Shown here piece by piece: positions 55,233 through 63,850 of a DNA stretch of 64,000 bases. Source of the DNA: Streptomyces candidus (GTDB taxonomy: Bacteria > Actinomycetota > Actinomycetes > Streptomycetales > Streptomycetaceae); assembly GCF_014207445.1 (NCBI RefSeq), contig NZ_JACHEM010000005.1, forward strand, positions 434,001 to 498,000, read 5' to 3'. How positions within the stretch are numbered: the stretch's first letter is position 1; every line of letters begins with the position of its first letter. The notes under the pieces were generated by a model. The model saw only the letters and a list, made by a program, of their open reading frames with translations, was not told the DNA's origin and made no database searches. The position numbers and the translations under genes are program-made.

Positions 55233-56681
55233 GTGAAACGACGCGACACCACGAAGGTGATCATGGCTCTGTTCGCCACCCTGGCCATGCTGACCACCGC
55301 GACCCCCGCACACGCCGCGGCGCCCGCCTCACCGGCGGTGACGTTCACCAACCCGGTCGCCGAGCAGCGCGCCGATCCGCACATCTTCAAGCACACGGAC
55401 GGCTACTACTACTTCACCGCGACCGTGCCCGCGTACGACCGGATCGTCATGCGGAGGGCCACCACCCTCCAGGGACTGTCCACGGCCGCCGAGACCACCA
55501 TCTGGAGCAAACACGCCAGTGGTGACATGGGCGCGCACATCTGGGCGCCGGAGATCCACTTCATCGACGGCAAGTGGTACGTCTACTTCGCCGCCGGGTC
55601 CACCAGCGACGTCTGGAAGATCAGGCCATACGTCTTGGAGAGCGGTGCGGCCAACCCGCTGACGGGCACCTGGACCGAGAAGGGCCGCATCGCCCTGCCA
55701 CTCGACACCTTCTCCCTCGACGCGACCACCTTCGTCGTCGGCTCGACGCGCTACCTCTCGTGGGCGCAGAACGACCCGGCGGTCGGCAGCGGCACGAACC
55801 TCTACCTCGCCAAGATGTCCAACCCGTGGACCATCAGCGGCGCCCCGGTCCGAATCTCGACGCCCACTCACGCTTGGGAGACCGTCGGACACAGGGTCAA
55901 CGAGGGCCCGGCGGTCATCCAGCGGGGCGGCAAGGTCTTCATGAGCTTCTCGGCCAGCGCCACCGACAGCAACTACTGCCTCGGCCTGCTGACCGCGACC
56001 GCCGGCGCCGACCTGATGAACCCGGCGTCCTGGACGAAGAACCCGAACCCGGTCTTCACCAGCAACACCGCGACCGGCCAGTACGGCCCGGGGCACAACA
56101 CCTTCACCACGTCCGAGGACGGGAAGTCGGACGTCCTCGTCTACCACGACCGCAACTACAAGGACATCAGCGGCGACCCGCTCAACGACCCCAACCGCCG
56201 CACCCGGTACCAGAAGCTCTACTGGAACGCCGACGGCACCCCGAACTTCGGCATCCCGGTCGCCGACGGGGCCACTCCCGTCCGCTTCTCCTCCTTCAAC
56301 TTCCCCGACCGGTACATCCGGCACCGGGAATTCCGCGCCACGCTCGCAGCAGACGTCACCAACCTCGCGGACTCCCAGTTCCGTGTGGTCACGGGCCTCG
56401 CCGGCAGCGGCACCGTCTCCCTCGAATCGGCCAACTTCCCCGGCTACTACCTCCGCCACAAGAACCATGAGGTGTGGGTCGAGAAGAACGACGGCAGCAC
56501 CACCTTCAGGAACGACTCCAGTTTCCACCGTCGTCCGGGCCTGTCGGACACGGTCGCCGGTGTCTCCTTCGAGTCGTACAACTTCCCCGGCCGCTACCTC
56601 CGCCACTACGCCAATCTGCTCGTGACACAGCCCGTGGCGACGACGACCGCCAAGGCGGACGCGACGTTCTACGCCCAGTAG
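55233..56681 (+). CDS. Secreted GH43 arabinofuranosidase with CBM42
   Basis: A 482-residue enzyme. A signal peptide (VIMALFATLAMLTTATPAHA) is followed by a GH43 propeller (about 35-340) with the base Asp in QRADPHIFKHTDGYYYF and the acid Glu in VNEGPAVIQRGGK. A C-terminal arabinose-binding CBM42 (about 345-482) shows repeated SFNFPDRYIRHR and YNFPGRYLRHY units. This order is that of Streptomyces exo-1,5-alpha-L-arabinofuranosidase (Araf43A type), which releases arabinose from arabinan ends. GTG 55233 has AAGGAG 9 bases upstream; ATG 55206, overlapping the previous stop, is an alternative. It shares a transcript with the preceding GH43. Confidence 0.9.
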   Translation: MKRRDTTKVIMALFATLAMLTTATPAHAAAPASPAVTFTNPVAEQRADPHIFKHTDGYYYFTATVPAYDRIVMRRATTLQGLSTAAETTIWSKHASGDMGAHIWAPEIHFIDGKWYVYFAAGSTSDVWKIRPYVLESGAANPLTGTWTEKGRIALPLDTFSLDATTFVVGSTRYLSWAQNDPAVGSGTNLYLAKMSNPWTISGAPVRISTPTHAWETVGHRVNEGPAVIQRGGKVFMSFSASATDSNYCLGLLTATAGADLMNPASWTKNPNPVFTSNTATGQYGPGHNTFTTSEDGKSDVLVYHDRNYKDISGDPLNDPNRRTRYQKLYWNADGTPNFGIPVADGATPVRFSSFNFPDRYIRHREFRATLAADVTNLADSQFRVVTGLAGSGTVSLESANFPGYYLRHKNHEVWVEKNDGSTTFRNDSSFHRRPGLSDTVAGVSFESYNFPGRYLRHYANLLVTQPVATTTAKADATFYAQ

Positions 56682-56690
56682 GAACGTCGG

Positions 56691-56721
56691 GCCGGCCGCT
56701 GCCGAACGGGGAGCGGCCGGC
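56691..56721 (+). terminator. Hairpin terminator of the GH43 operon
   Basis: GCCGGCCGCT (56691-56700) pairs with AGCGGCCGGC (56712-56721) over an 11-base loop, 10 bases after the stop codon. Confidence 0.8.
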
Positions 56722-56766
56722 TCTTCGCTCAGCAGCAGCCGTGCCAAGGGACCTCTATGCCCATCG

Positions 56767-57120
56767 TCAATCAAGCAGAGGGCTTCTCGGTCGGTAGAGG
56801 CTTCCGTCGCGGAGCATGGCGAACAGGACGCTGATGCGGTGGCGGCTGAGGCGGAGGAGGGCCCGGCGGTGGGTTTTGCCACGGGCTCGGCCGCGGCCGT
56901 GATAGGCGCATGCGGGAGGCGATAGGTACGTGCGAGAGGTGGGACCGCGAAGGGCTGCGAACGCGGAGAGGAACATCGTTCGTTTCAGTTGCCGGTTGCC
57001 GCCTCTCGGAGCGTGCTCGCCGGGAGCGACGTGCGGACTGCCGGGTTGCCGGGGTGGGGTCGGCGTGGGAGGCAGGTGGGCGGCGGCGGGAAAGCTCTGC
57101 CGTCGCCGGGTGTCGTGTCG
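56767..57120 (-). pseudogene. IS110 family transposase C-terminal remnant
   Basis: The minus strand reads GGNRQLKRTMFLSAFAALRG then LSRHRISVLFAMLRDGSLYR, the C-terminal transposase_20 region of IS110-type enzymes. The upstream part (HLPPTPTPPRQPGS...GEHAPR) corresponds to the 'HLAAHAGLAPxPRxSG' segment in degraded form. Internal insertions and the absence of the N-terminal DEDD domain show it is dead. Confidence 0.7.
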
Positions 57121-57232
57121 GGCGAGCCGGGCGGAGACACGTGGAACCGGCGCGACCAGTGGCGGTTGTCTCCACACGGTGCTCGGTCGTGGCATTCGAC
57201 CACGGGGCAGGGTGGGACTGAGGCGTGTCCTG

Positions 57233-58774
57233 TTACCGGGCGAGCTGCGCTCTGGGTTGGAGGAGCTGGTCGACGGGCGCGTAGTCGTCGGTGAGTAGCT
57301 GGGCGTCGCCGATCCATGAGGTGAGGGTCTCGCCGGTCGCGATCCTCCATCCGATCTGCCGGGCGTCCAGCGCTTCCTGAATCTTGCGTAGATCAACTGG
57401 CCGGCTGGAGGCAAGCACCACCATGTTGCCCCCTACGGGGGTGCCGCTCGGGGCGACGCCGATATCGGCGGGTCGACCGATGAGGGAGACGTGCTTGAAA
57501 GTTCTGCGGAGGGTAGCCACTTCGGCACGTGCGAAGGCCAGGTCACCGTGGTCGATGAGGTTGGCGATGTACAGCCCGTCCTCGTTGAGGACGCGTCGCA
57601 CGTCAGCCATCGCTTCCGCGGTGGTGAGGTGCCACGGCACGCTGACACCCCCGAAGGCGTCGCCGACGATGAGGTCACGGCTGCCGGCCTCCAAGCGCCG
57701 CAGGCCGAGCCTGCCGTCCTCGACGCGTACCTCCGTACCGGGAACCGACCGCAGCCCGAGTTGGTTGCGGTCCAGGCGCACGACTCCGCCATCGATCTCG
57801 GACACCGTGCTGCGCGTGCCGGACCTCGTTGCCGCCAGGTAGCGGGGAAGAGTGAGCCCGCCGCCGCCCAGGTGGTGGGCAGCGAGGGGGGCGCCTTCGG
57901 GGAAGGAGCTGTCGATTACCGACGCCATGGCGCGCACATAGGCGAACTTCAGGAAGGTGGGATCGTCGGTGTCGACGTAGGAGTGCCGCACACCGTCCAG
58001 CACGAGCGTGCGGCCGCCGTCCCGGACGGGGTCCGCGACCACCTGGACGCAGTGGTATCTGGTCTCTGTGTCGCAACTGCCCGGCACGACCGTCGTGGCA
58101 AGACCGCCGGCGACGACCACCATGGAAAGGGCGGGGGTGCCGCTCCATCCTCGCGTGCGCCACTCGATCAGCGCCGAGCCGGCCAGCAGCAGGGTTCCGA
58201 GGCCGATGAGGATCCCGCTGACGGGCCACCGGGACACGAACACGAAGCCGGTGAGAACGGTGCCGACGATGGCGCCGACGGTTCCGACGCCGGACAGGCG
58301 TCCGACCACTGTGCCGGTCTCGGCGAGGCTGGTGAGGCGCAGCTTCGTCACGATCGGCGTCACCGCGGCGAGCAGTGCGCCGGGCACCAGGATGGTCAGC
58401 GACGCGATCAGGAAGAGCATCGCCGGTGCCCACTCCGCGGTGGCTCGCAGTGCGGCCGGGGTGAGCGCCACGCCCGCGCCCGACACCCCGAGTGCGGGCC
58501 CGATGAGCCGACGTGGCTCGACCCGGTCAGCGATGAGCCCGCCCAGCCAGGAACCGAGGGCGATGGCGGTGAGTGCGATGCCGATCACCATCGTGCTGGT
58601 CTCAAGGGTGAGGCCGAGGTACGGGGCCAGCAGGCGGAGGGCGACGATTTCGACGACAAGGACCGCGGCCGAGGAGCCGAATACCAGCACCGCAGCCACG
58701 CGCGGCCCCAGGCCGCAGGTGCGAGGCGAGCCCTCGGCGAGAGGTGAGGAGGACGTTCTGGTCACGGGTGACAT
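57233..58774 (-). CDS. Fused MFS / spermidine synthase-like protein
   Basis: A 513-residue two-part protein. The N-terminal half (about 20-240) has some seven hydrophobic segments (AAVLVFGSSAAVLVVEIVAL, LVPGALLAAVTPIVTKL, GTVGAIVGTVLTGFVFV), the 'fused MFS/spermidine synthase' membrane part. The C-terminal half is a spermidine-synthase-like methyltransferase fold: HLGGGGLTLPRYLAA (nucleotide motif), SEIDGGVVRLDRN, RVEDGRLGLRRL and DLIVGDAFGGVSVPWHLTT. Such fusions are common in bacteria, but their substrate is not established. ATG 58774 has AAAGAGGG upstream. It stands alone. Confidence 0.85.
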   Translation of the reverse strand: MSPVTRTSSSPLAEGSPRTCGLGPRVAAVLVFGSSAAVLVVEIVALRLLAPYLGLTLETSTMVIGIALTAIALGSWLGGLIADRVEPRRLIGPALGVSGAGVALTPAALRATAEWAPAMLFLIASLTILVPGALLAAVTPIVTKLRLTSLAETGTVVGRLSGVGTVGAIVGTVLTGFVFVSRWPVSGILIGLGTLLLAGSALIEWRTRGWSGTPALSMVVVAGGLATTVVPGSCDTETRYHCVQVVADPVRDGGRTLVLDGVRHSYVDTDDPTFLKFAYVRAMASVIDSSFPEGAPLAAHHLGGGGLTLPRYLAATRSGTRSTVSEIDGGVVRLDRNQLGLRSVPGTEVRVEDGRLGLRRLEAGSRDLIVGDAFGGVSVPWHLTTAEAMADVRRVLNEDGLYIANLIDHGDLAFARAEVATLRRTFKHVSLIGRPADIGVAPSGTPVGGNMVVLASSRPVDLRKIQEALDARQIGWRIATGETLTSWIGDAQLLTDDYAPVDQLLQPRAQLAR

Positions 58775-59570
58775 CCCTCTTTCCGTCGACGTGCAGCATC
58801 AAGGTCGGCCGGTCGGTGAGTCGAGCGTGGCGGCGGAGGCCACCGCGCCCACTCTCGGTCTGCGCTCCCCGCGGCATTTCTCCTGCACACCGTAACGAGC
58901 GCGGTCACCGGGGTCCGCCCCGCATCCTGACCATAGCGACTGCTCGTGACGCCCGAAACGCTCGTTCGGCACCACTCGTGATCCCGTGGACGACGGCCCT
59001 GCCCTCATCAGCGAGGACGCCGGTTGGCCACGACAGGCGATAACCGGCCAGGGCCGGGTAAGTGACCGGCCATCAGGGACGGCGTCACAGGCCGGTGACC
59101 GGACAGCACCGTGCTTGGCCACCGGCCAGCCACCGGTCAGCCCGGACAGGCCAGCCGACAGTCACCCGTCGGCGGCCATGCGTGAGTTATGGACGAACGT
59201 GACCCACGAGTGCCGCCGCACCGCCGCACCGCCGCACCGCCGCACCGTCGCATCGACGCGGAGGGGCACCCCACACTCGCGGAGCTCGAGGATTCGATCC
59301 GCACCAACCAGCTGTGGACGACCGGGCTGCTGGCGATCGACAGCGGAAGTCCTCCGGGGACGTCATCGCGGAAGGAAACGGACGCCGTGTACGGGACTGC
59401 CCAACCGGGCCCGCGGACCGAACTACCGCGCCGCCGGGCTTCACCAGACAGCGAGGGATGCGTGCCGCTTCGGTGTATCAGCCGGTCGCGGGACCCGCCT
59501 TCGGAGAGCTGTCGGACAGACGTGAGCGGCGATGCGGACGGTTTGTCAGCTCACACAAGTTCGAAGGCCT
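58775..59570. other. Intergenic with short repeats, no gene recognised
   Basis: No conserved gene is seen. The segment contains several scattered ACCGGCCA copies (about 59043-59130) and a tandem repeat at 59215-59246. The frames here are repeat-driven. Confidence 0.45.
59215..59246. repeat. Four tandem copies of GCCGCACC
   Basis: The 8-base unit GCCGCACC is repeated four times exactly, followed by a degenerate GTCGCA. It is a simple-sequence repeat in a gene-free stretch. Confidence 0.9.
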
Positions 59571-60134
59571 CTACGCTGTGAAGAAGTGGGCGAGCGCGGA
59601 GCCGATCCGGTCGGGGGCGTTTTCCGTGGGGATGTGCTCCGCGTTCGGGATGCGGATGAGGGTGGCGTGAGGGATCTCCGAGGCGAAGCGATGGGCGTAT
59701 TCCACTGTCTCGTGGGGGTCGTCCTCGCCCCAGATCAGCAGCTTGGGCGTGGTGGACCGCTGCAGCGCGGGGACGAGGTCGAGGGTGTAGCGGTTGTCGG
59801 CCGCGCCTGCCAGGGCCGTCCAGGAGTGGCGAACCCGCCTGGTGGTCCACGGATGGACGTACTCGGCGATCAACGGCTCGGTGGCGGAACCGGCCAGCGC
59901 CCTCGTGACCGCCTGCCGACGGGCGGCGAGCACCCCGTCGGCCGTGTCGGAGTTCCGGAAGTGCGCCACGTGGGGGGCGGGCCAGGAGTCGTAGAGGACT
60001 GAGTTGACCAGGGCGAGGCGGGACACGTCGAGCCGGTCGTGGGCGAGGAGGTGCTGGGCGATGGCGCCGCCGATGTCGTGGCCTGCCACGCCGATGGGAC
60101 CGGAAAGGTTCAGCGCGGCGACAAACCGTGTCAC
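59571..60134 (-). pseudogene. Truncated alpha/beta hydrolase
   Basis: 187 residues of an alpha/beta hydrolase of the haloalkane dehalogenase/epoxide hydrolase-like group. It keeps the nucleophile elbow GVAGHDIGGAIAQHLL (Asp), the lid region, IWGEDDPHETVEYA (acid) and PNAEHIPTENAPD (His). The first 80-100 residues, including the oxyanion HGxP motif, are missing. The frame simply begins at TRFVAALNLSGPI without a credible start. Upstream (higher coordinates) lies a Tn3-type transposase tail, so the truncation probably came from a transposition-related rearrangement. It is likely non-functional. Confidence 0.75.
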
Positions 60135-60465
60135 CCATCTCGCGCTTCAAGTGCCACTCGTCCTCCGCCCTCGGCTCGGCAGCCTGGCCGGCTCCTCCAG
60201 CTCGCTCCGGCCCGCGGCACAGCGTCCCGGCACCGCCGGAGCCTCGCCAGGCGCACCCGCGTCCCCAGAGACTCGGCGGTGACGCGGTGACGCCGAGATC
60301 CGCTGCCGCCGCCGCATACGTCCGCTTCCCGGCCTCGGCGCGGCAAAGCGCGACAGGGACACGGCGACGGACAGCAGGCCGGGGCCGGTCGCCCGGAAAC
60401 GAGACGCCGCTGCTTGCGGCGTGTCCGTTCAGCCGGTCCGCAGCCACACCCGCAACTGGAAGGAC
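60135..60465. other. Junction sequence, no gene recognised
   Basis: Lies between the broken end of the alpha/beta hydrolase and the Tn3 transposase tail. No conserved frame and no 38-bp-type terminal repeat were recognised by eye. Confidence 0.35.
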
Positions 60466-60852
60466 CTGACCTTCTACGGCCCACCCGCAGCGCCGAGTAC
60501 GTGCACATCGACGCCCTGTTCGGCCTTCGGCAACGGCGGGGGGATCGCCGACAACGACCCGGGCGAGCAGGAGAAGACGGCGAAGTTCAACGCACTGCTC
60601 TCGAACGGTGATCTTCCATAACGCGCTCGACATCGCCGAGATCGTGCGCCGGCTGCAGGCCGAGGGGATGGACATCGATTCGGAGGACTTGGCGCAGGTC
60701 TCGCCGTACCCTGACCGAGCACACCCGCCGCTTCGGCGAATACTCCACCCACGAACTCGGCGACGAACCGGCCGCCTACGACCCGCCTGGACATCGACTT
60801 CACCCCGCTGGGCGGCGAGGAACCCGCCGTGGTCGGCTGCACCGCCGCCTGA
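60466..60852 (+). pseudogene. Tn3 family transposase C-terminal remnant
   Basis: Two plus-strand frames carry the C-terminus of a Tn3-type transposase: DNDPGEQEKTAKFNALLSN in one, then VIFHNALDIAEIVRRLQAEG and DIDSEDLAQVSPY in the next. In a third frame follow TEHTRRFGEYSTHELGDEPA and the TGA at 60850-60852. At least two frameshifts separate the pieces, and the DDE core lies outside what remains. Confidence 0.75.
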
Positions 60853-60879
60853 ACCCGGAGCCTGCCATGTCTGCCTGGG

Positions 60880-61818
60880 TCAGCTGAAGGTGCGGCGGTA
60901 GGTCTGCGGGCTGACGCCCGTGGCGCGTTTGAAGCGGTCACGGAAGGTAGTGGATGAGCCGAAGCCGACTTGGCTGCCGATGCGTTCGACGGAGTGCTTT
61001 GTGGTTTCGAGAAGGTGTTGTGCCTGTCGGATGCGGGCTCGGTGGAGCCATTGGAGCGGAGTGGTGCCGGTCTGGTCGCGGAAGCGCCGGATCAGGGTTC
61101 GGGTGCTGGTCCCGGCGCGCGAGGCGATATCGGCGAGCGTGAGTTCGCGGGACAGGTTGTCCTGTAGCCAGGCGAGCAGCGCCTCGAGTTCGGCGCCCTG
61201 CGGTGTGGGGGTGTGGTCGTGGACGATGAACTGCGCCTGTCCGCCCTCCCGTTCGAGGGGCATCACCGACAGGCGGGCGGCGTCGGCGGCTACGGCCGAG
61301 CCGTAGTCACGGCGGATCATGTGTAGGCACAGGTCCATCCCCGCGGCGGCGCCGGCCGAGGTGAGAAGCTGGCCGTTGTCGACGTAGAGGACATCAGGGT
61401 CGACGTCGATGTCGGGGTAGGTGGCGGCCAGCAGGCCGGCCGCGCGCCAGTGGGTCGTGGCGCGTAGCCCGTCGAGGAGCCCGGTGGCAGCCAGGGGGAA
61501 GGTGCCCACGCAGATGGAGGCGATCCGGGTGCCGTCGGTGGCGGCCGAACGCAGCGCGTCGCGTACGGCCGGCGGGAGCGCGGCCGTGGGGTCGGTGACG
61601 CCCGGAACGATGATCGTGTCCGCATCCTGCAGTCCTTCAAGGCCCCAGGGCGCGCGCAGGGTGAACGCTCCGGCGTCGATCTCGTCGTGCACGGCGCACA
61701 CCCGAACTTGGTAGCCGGGCCGCCCATCGGGCAGGCGGGTCCGGGAGAACACCTCGAGGGGAGTGGACAGGTCGAACGGGATCACCTGATCCAGTGCGAG
61801 AACGGCAACGGTATGCAT
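60880..61818 (-). CDS. GlxA family transcriptional regulator (DJ-1/PfpI plus AraC HTH)
   Basis: A 312-residue regulator with a DJ-1/PfpI domain (about 1-185; IASICVGTFPLAATGLLDG with the elbow Cys, then ATTHWRAAGLLAATYPDIDV). A C-terminal AraC-type double HTH follows (TSTRTLIRRFRDQTGTTPLQ, GFGSSTTFRDRFKRATGVSP). I start at ATG 61818 (MHTVAVLALDQVIPFDLSTP) because the domain begins there; the upstream in-frame extension is not conserved. It is divergent from a DJ-1/PfpI gene with 195 bases between them, the classical arrangement for controlling that operon. Confidence 0.88.
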   Translation of the reverse strand: MHTVAVLALDQVIPFDLSTPLEVFSRTRLPDGRPGYQVRVCAVHDEIDAGAFTLRAPWGLEGLQDADTIIVPGVTDPTAALPPAVRDALRSAATDGTRIASICVGTFPLAATGLLDGLRATTHWRAAGLLAATYPDIDVDPDVLYVDNGQLLTSAGAAAGMDLCLHMIRRDYGSAVAADAARLSVMPLEREGGQAQFIVHDHTPTPQGAELEALLAWLQDNLSRELTLADIASRAGTSTRTLIRRFRDQTGTTPLQWLHRARIRQAQHLLETTKHSVERIGSQVGFGSSTTFRDRFKRATGVSPQTYRRTFS

Positions 61819-62013
61819 GGCCAGAAAATACCCTGTCGTCGGACTGGCTGAGTCAGGAAATTCCCCTAGAAGTTCCGTATCCCCGCAGCTCACGGCATTC
61901 AGCAACGTGTTGTCATTATTCCGTTGAAACATGTCACTAGTGCCACTGGGCGGCCGCGGCGACAACCTGTTGACTTCGGAGCGTTGATGAAGAACACCCC
62001 GAAGGGATCGCCC

Positions 62014-62703
62014 ATGCATATCCAGATCGTCCTGTTCGACGGCTTCGACCCGCTTGATGTCATCGCCCCGTATGAGGTGCTGTACGCCGGCGGCTCGGCG
62101 TCAGACGGCGCGGTCAGCGTCGAACTGGTCACCGCGGAGGGCCCTCGCGAGGTGGTCAGCGGCACCGGGGGACTGGCGTTGCACGCCGCTGGCGCCCTCG
62201 ACCTTGAGCGCGCCGACTTCCTTGTTGTGCCCGGCGCCTCCGGCCGCGTAGGCGAGCCCAGCGAGGTCCCGGAAGAGGAAGTGGCCGCCGGCGAGTGGAA
62301 GCAGGACGAGTTCATCCCGGTGCTGCTGGGCCGGACGCTGACCACCGACCTGCCCGCACTCCTCAAACAGGCGATGGACGACCCGCACATCACGGTCGCC
62401 ACTGTCTGCGGCGGCTCGCTGGTCCTGGCCATGGCCGGCCTGCTGGAGGGGCGTCACGCCACCACCCACCACATGGGACTGGACATGCTGGACGCCACCG
62501 GCGCCCACGCGGTCCACGCCCGCATCGTGGACGACGGCGACCTGATCACCGGCGCCGGCGTCACCTCCGGGCTCGATCTGGGCCTGTACCTGCTGGAGCG
62601 CGAGGTGGGCCCCCGCATCGCGCACGCCGTCGAAGAACTCTTCGCCCACGAGCGGCGCGGCACCGTCTGGCGCGCCCAGGGGCCGACGCCCCTCACCCTC
62701 TGA
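62014..62703 (+). CDS. DJ-1/PfpI family protein (isonitrile hydratase-like)
   Basis: A 229-residue single-domain DJ-1/PfpI protein. IVLFDGFDPLDVIAPYEVLY opens the fold and VATVCGGSLVLAMAGLLEGR carries the nucleophilic Cys. HATTHHMGLDMLDATGAHAV and ITGAGVTSGLDLGLYLLERE complete the pattern. It resembles isonitrile hydratases and ThiJ-like hydrolases; the substrate is unknown. ATG 62014 has GAAGGGA upstream; ATG 61987 is an alternative. It is the first gene of an operon running to the window edge and is divergent from a GlxA-type regulator. Confidence 0.82.
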   Translation: MHIQIVLFDGFDPLDVIAPYEVLYAGGSASDGAVSVELVTAEGPREVVSGTGGLALHAAGALDLERADFLVVPGASGRVGEPSEVPEEEVAAGEWKQDEFIPVLLGRTLTTDLPALLKQAMDDPHITVATVCGGSLVLAMAGLLEGRHATTHHMGLDMLDATGAHAVHARIVDDGDLITGAGVTSGLDLGLYLLEREVGPRIAHAVEELFAHERRGTVWRAQGPTPLTL

Positions 62704-62766
62704 GCACTCGCCTGCTTCTCCGATCAGTCGCTCACCACCCCTTGCACAGTCAGGAAGAACATCACC

Positions 62767-63084
62767 ATGTCCGTCGACGGCATCTGGAACCTGTCCATCT
62801 CCACCCCCATCGGCAAGCTCAAGCCCGTGATCGAACTCCGTGAACAGGACGGCGCCCTGACCGGCGTCGCATCCGGAGCCGGCGAGGACGTACCACTCAC
62901 CGACATGTCCCTCGACGGCGACCGGCTCACCTGGAAGCAGGCCATCACCAAGCCCATGCGGCTGAACCTGGCATTCGATGTGACGGTCTACGGTGACACC
63001 CTCCGGGGTACCTCCAAGGCCGGCCGCCTCCCCTCATCGACGGTCACCGGCGAGCGGCAGTCCTCCGCGGAGCACCAGGCGTGA
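62767..63084 (+). CDS. Small conserved hypothetical protein
   Basis: A 105-residue soluble protein beginning MSVDGIWNLSISTPIGKLKP. It is rich in short beta strands (IELREQDGALTGVASG, MRLNLAFDVTVYGDTLRG), suggesting a small beta-barrel. No enzyme motif is recognised. It lies 63 bases after the DJ-1/PfpI gene with AGGAAG before ATG 62767. Its stop overlaps the next start by 4 bases (GTGA), so it belongs to the same operon. Confidence 0.75.
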   Translation: MSVDGIWNLSISTPIGKLKPVIELREQDGALTGVASGAGEDVPLTDMSLDGDRLTWKQAITKPMRLNLAFDVTVYGDTLRGTSKAGRLPSSTVTGERQSSAEHQA

Positions 63085-63551
63085 CCAAGTTCTTTCTGTC
63101 CCTGCACGTCCTGGCTGCCATCATCGCCGTCGGCCCGGTTACCGTCGCCGCGAGCATGTTTCCCGCGACGCTGCGCCGCGCCCTCGGCGCCCCCGGTGAC
63201 GGCGACCCCTCCACCGTCCTGCGGACGCTGCACCGCATCTGCCGCGTCTACGCGGGCATCGGCATCGCGGTTCCCCTCTTCGGCTTCGCCACGGCCAGCA
63301 GCCTCGGTGTCCTCGGCGACGCCTGGCTGCTCACCTCGATCCTGCTGACCACGGCGGCCGCCGGTGTACTGGTCCTGCTGATCTTGCCCGCCCAGAACCG
63401 CGCCCTGAACGAGGCGACAGGCTCCGCCGCGCCGACGCCAATCCCCGTGGCACCGCGCCGACTCGCCATGCTCACCGGCCTCTTCAACCTGCTCTGGGAC
63501 ACTGTCACCGTACTGATGATCATCCGTCCCGGCTCCACCACAGGGGCATGA
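63081..63551 (+). CDS. Small membrane protein (DUF2269-like)
   Basis: A 156-residue protein with about four transmembrane segments: LSLHVLAAIIAVGPVTVAAS, IGIAVPLFGFATASSLGVL, WLLTSILLTTAAAGVLVLLI and LFNLLWDTVTVLMII. The N-terminal FLSLHVLAAIIAVGPV with a membrane His is like DUF2269 proteins. It starts at GTG 63081 and ends in an ATGA overlap with the next gene. Confidence 0.7.
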   Translation: MTKFFLSLHVLAAIIAVGPVTVAASMFPATLRRALGAPGDGDPSTVLRTLHRICRVYAGIGIAVPLFGFATASSLGVLGDAWLLTSILLTTAAAGVLVLLILPAQNRALNEATGSAAPTPIPVAPRRLAMLTGLFNLLWDTVTVLMIIRPGSTTGA

Positions 63552-63850
63552 CCGTGCACCTGCAGCCTCCCGCCCACCTGCGCATCGCGGCTCACGCCGA
63601 GCTGATTTCGCTGATCGTGATGCTGGCCAATGTGTTCACCATCCACCTGAAGCCCATCTCGTCCTTGATGGGCCCCACCCACGGCTGCGCCTACCTCTTT
63701 GTTGTGATCGCGACCTGGCGCCTCCGGCGGTCCCCGGCCGCTGCCAAGGTCCTGGCCCTCGTTCCGGGCGCCGGCGGACTGCTCGCGCTGCGTCGGCTCG
63801 ACCGCCCTGCTTCAGCTCGCACTCAGGTGGAAGGAGTCATCCCCTCATGA
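63548..63850 (+). CDS. Small membrane protein (DUF3817-like)
   Basis: A 100-residue membrane protein. Hydrophobic segments are AELISLIVMLANVFTIHL and GCAYLFVVIATWRL, followed by a basic cytoplasmic end. The 'AHAE..SLI.ML.NV' opening resembles DUF3817 integral membrane proteins. It overlaps both neighbours by 4 bases, so translation is coupled along the operon. Confidence 0.65.
   Translation: MTVHLQPPAHLRIAAHAELISLIVMLANVFTIHLKPISSLMGPTHGCAYLFVVIATWRLRRSPAAAKVLALVPGAGGLLALRRLDRPASARTQVEGVIPS

Noticed and set aside
59043..59150. Scattered ACCGGCCA copies that look like a CRISPR-like array
   Set aside because: Units are only 8 bases with irregular spacing, no uniform spacers and no cas genes nearby. 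This is simple repeat sequence in a GC-rich gap.
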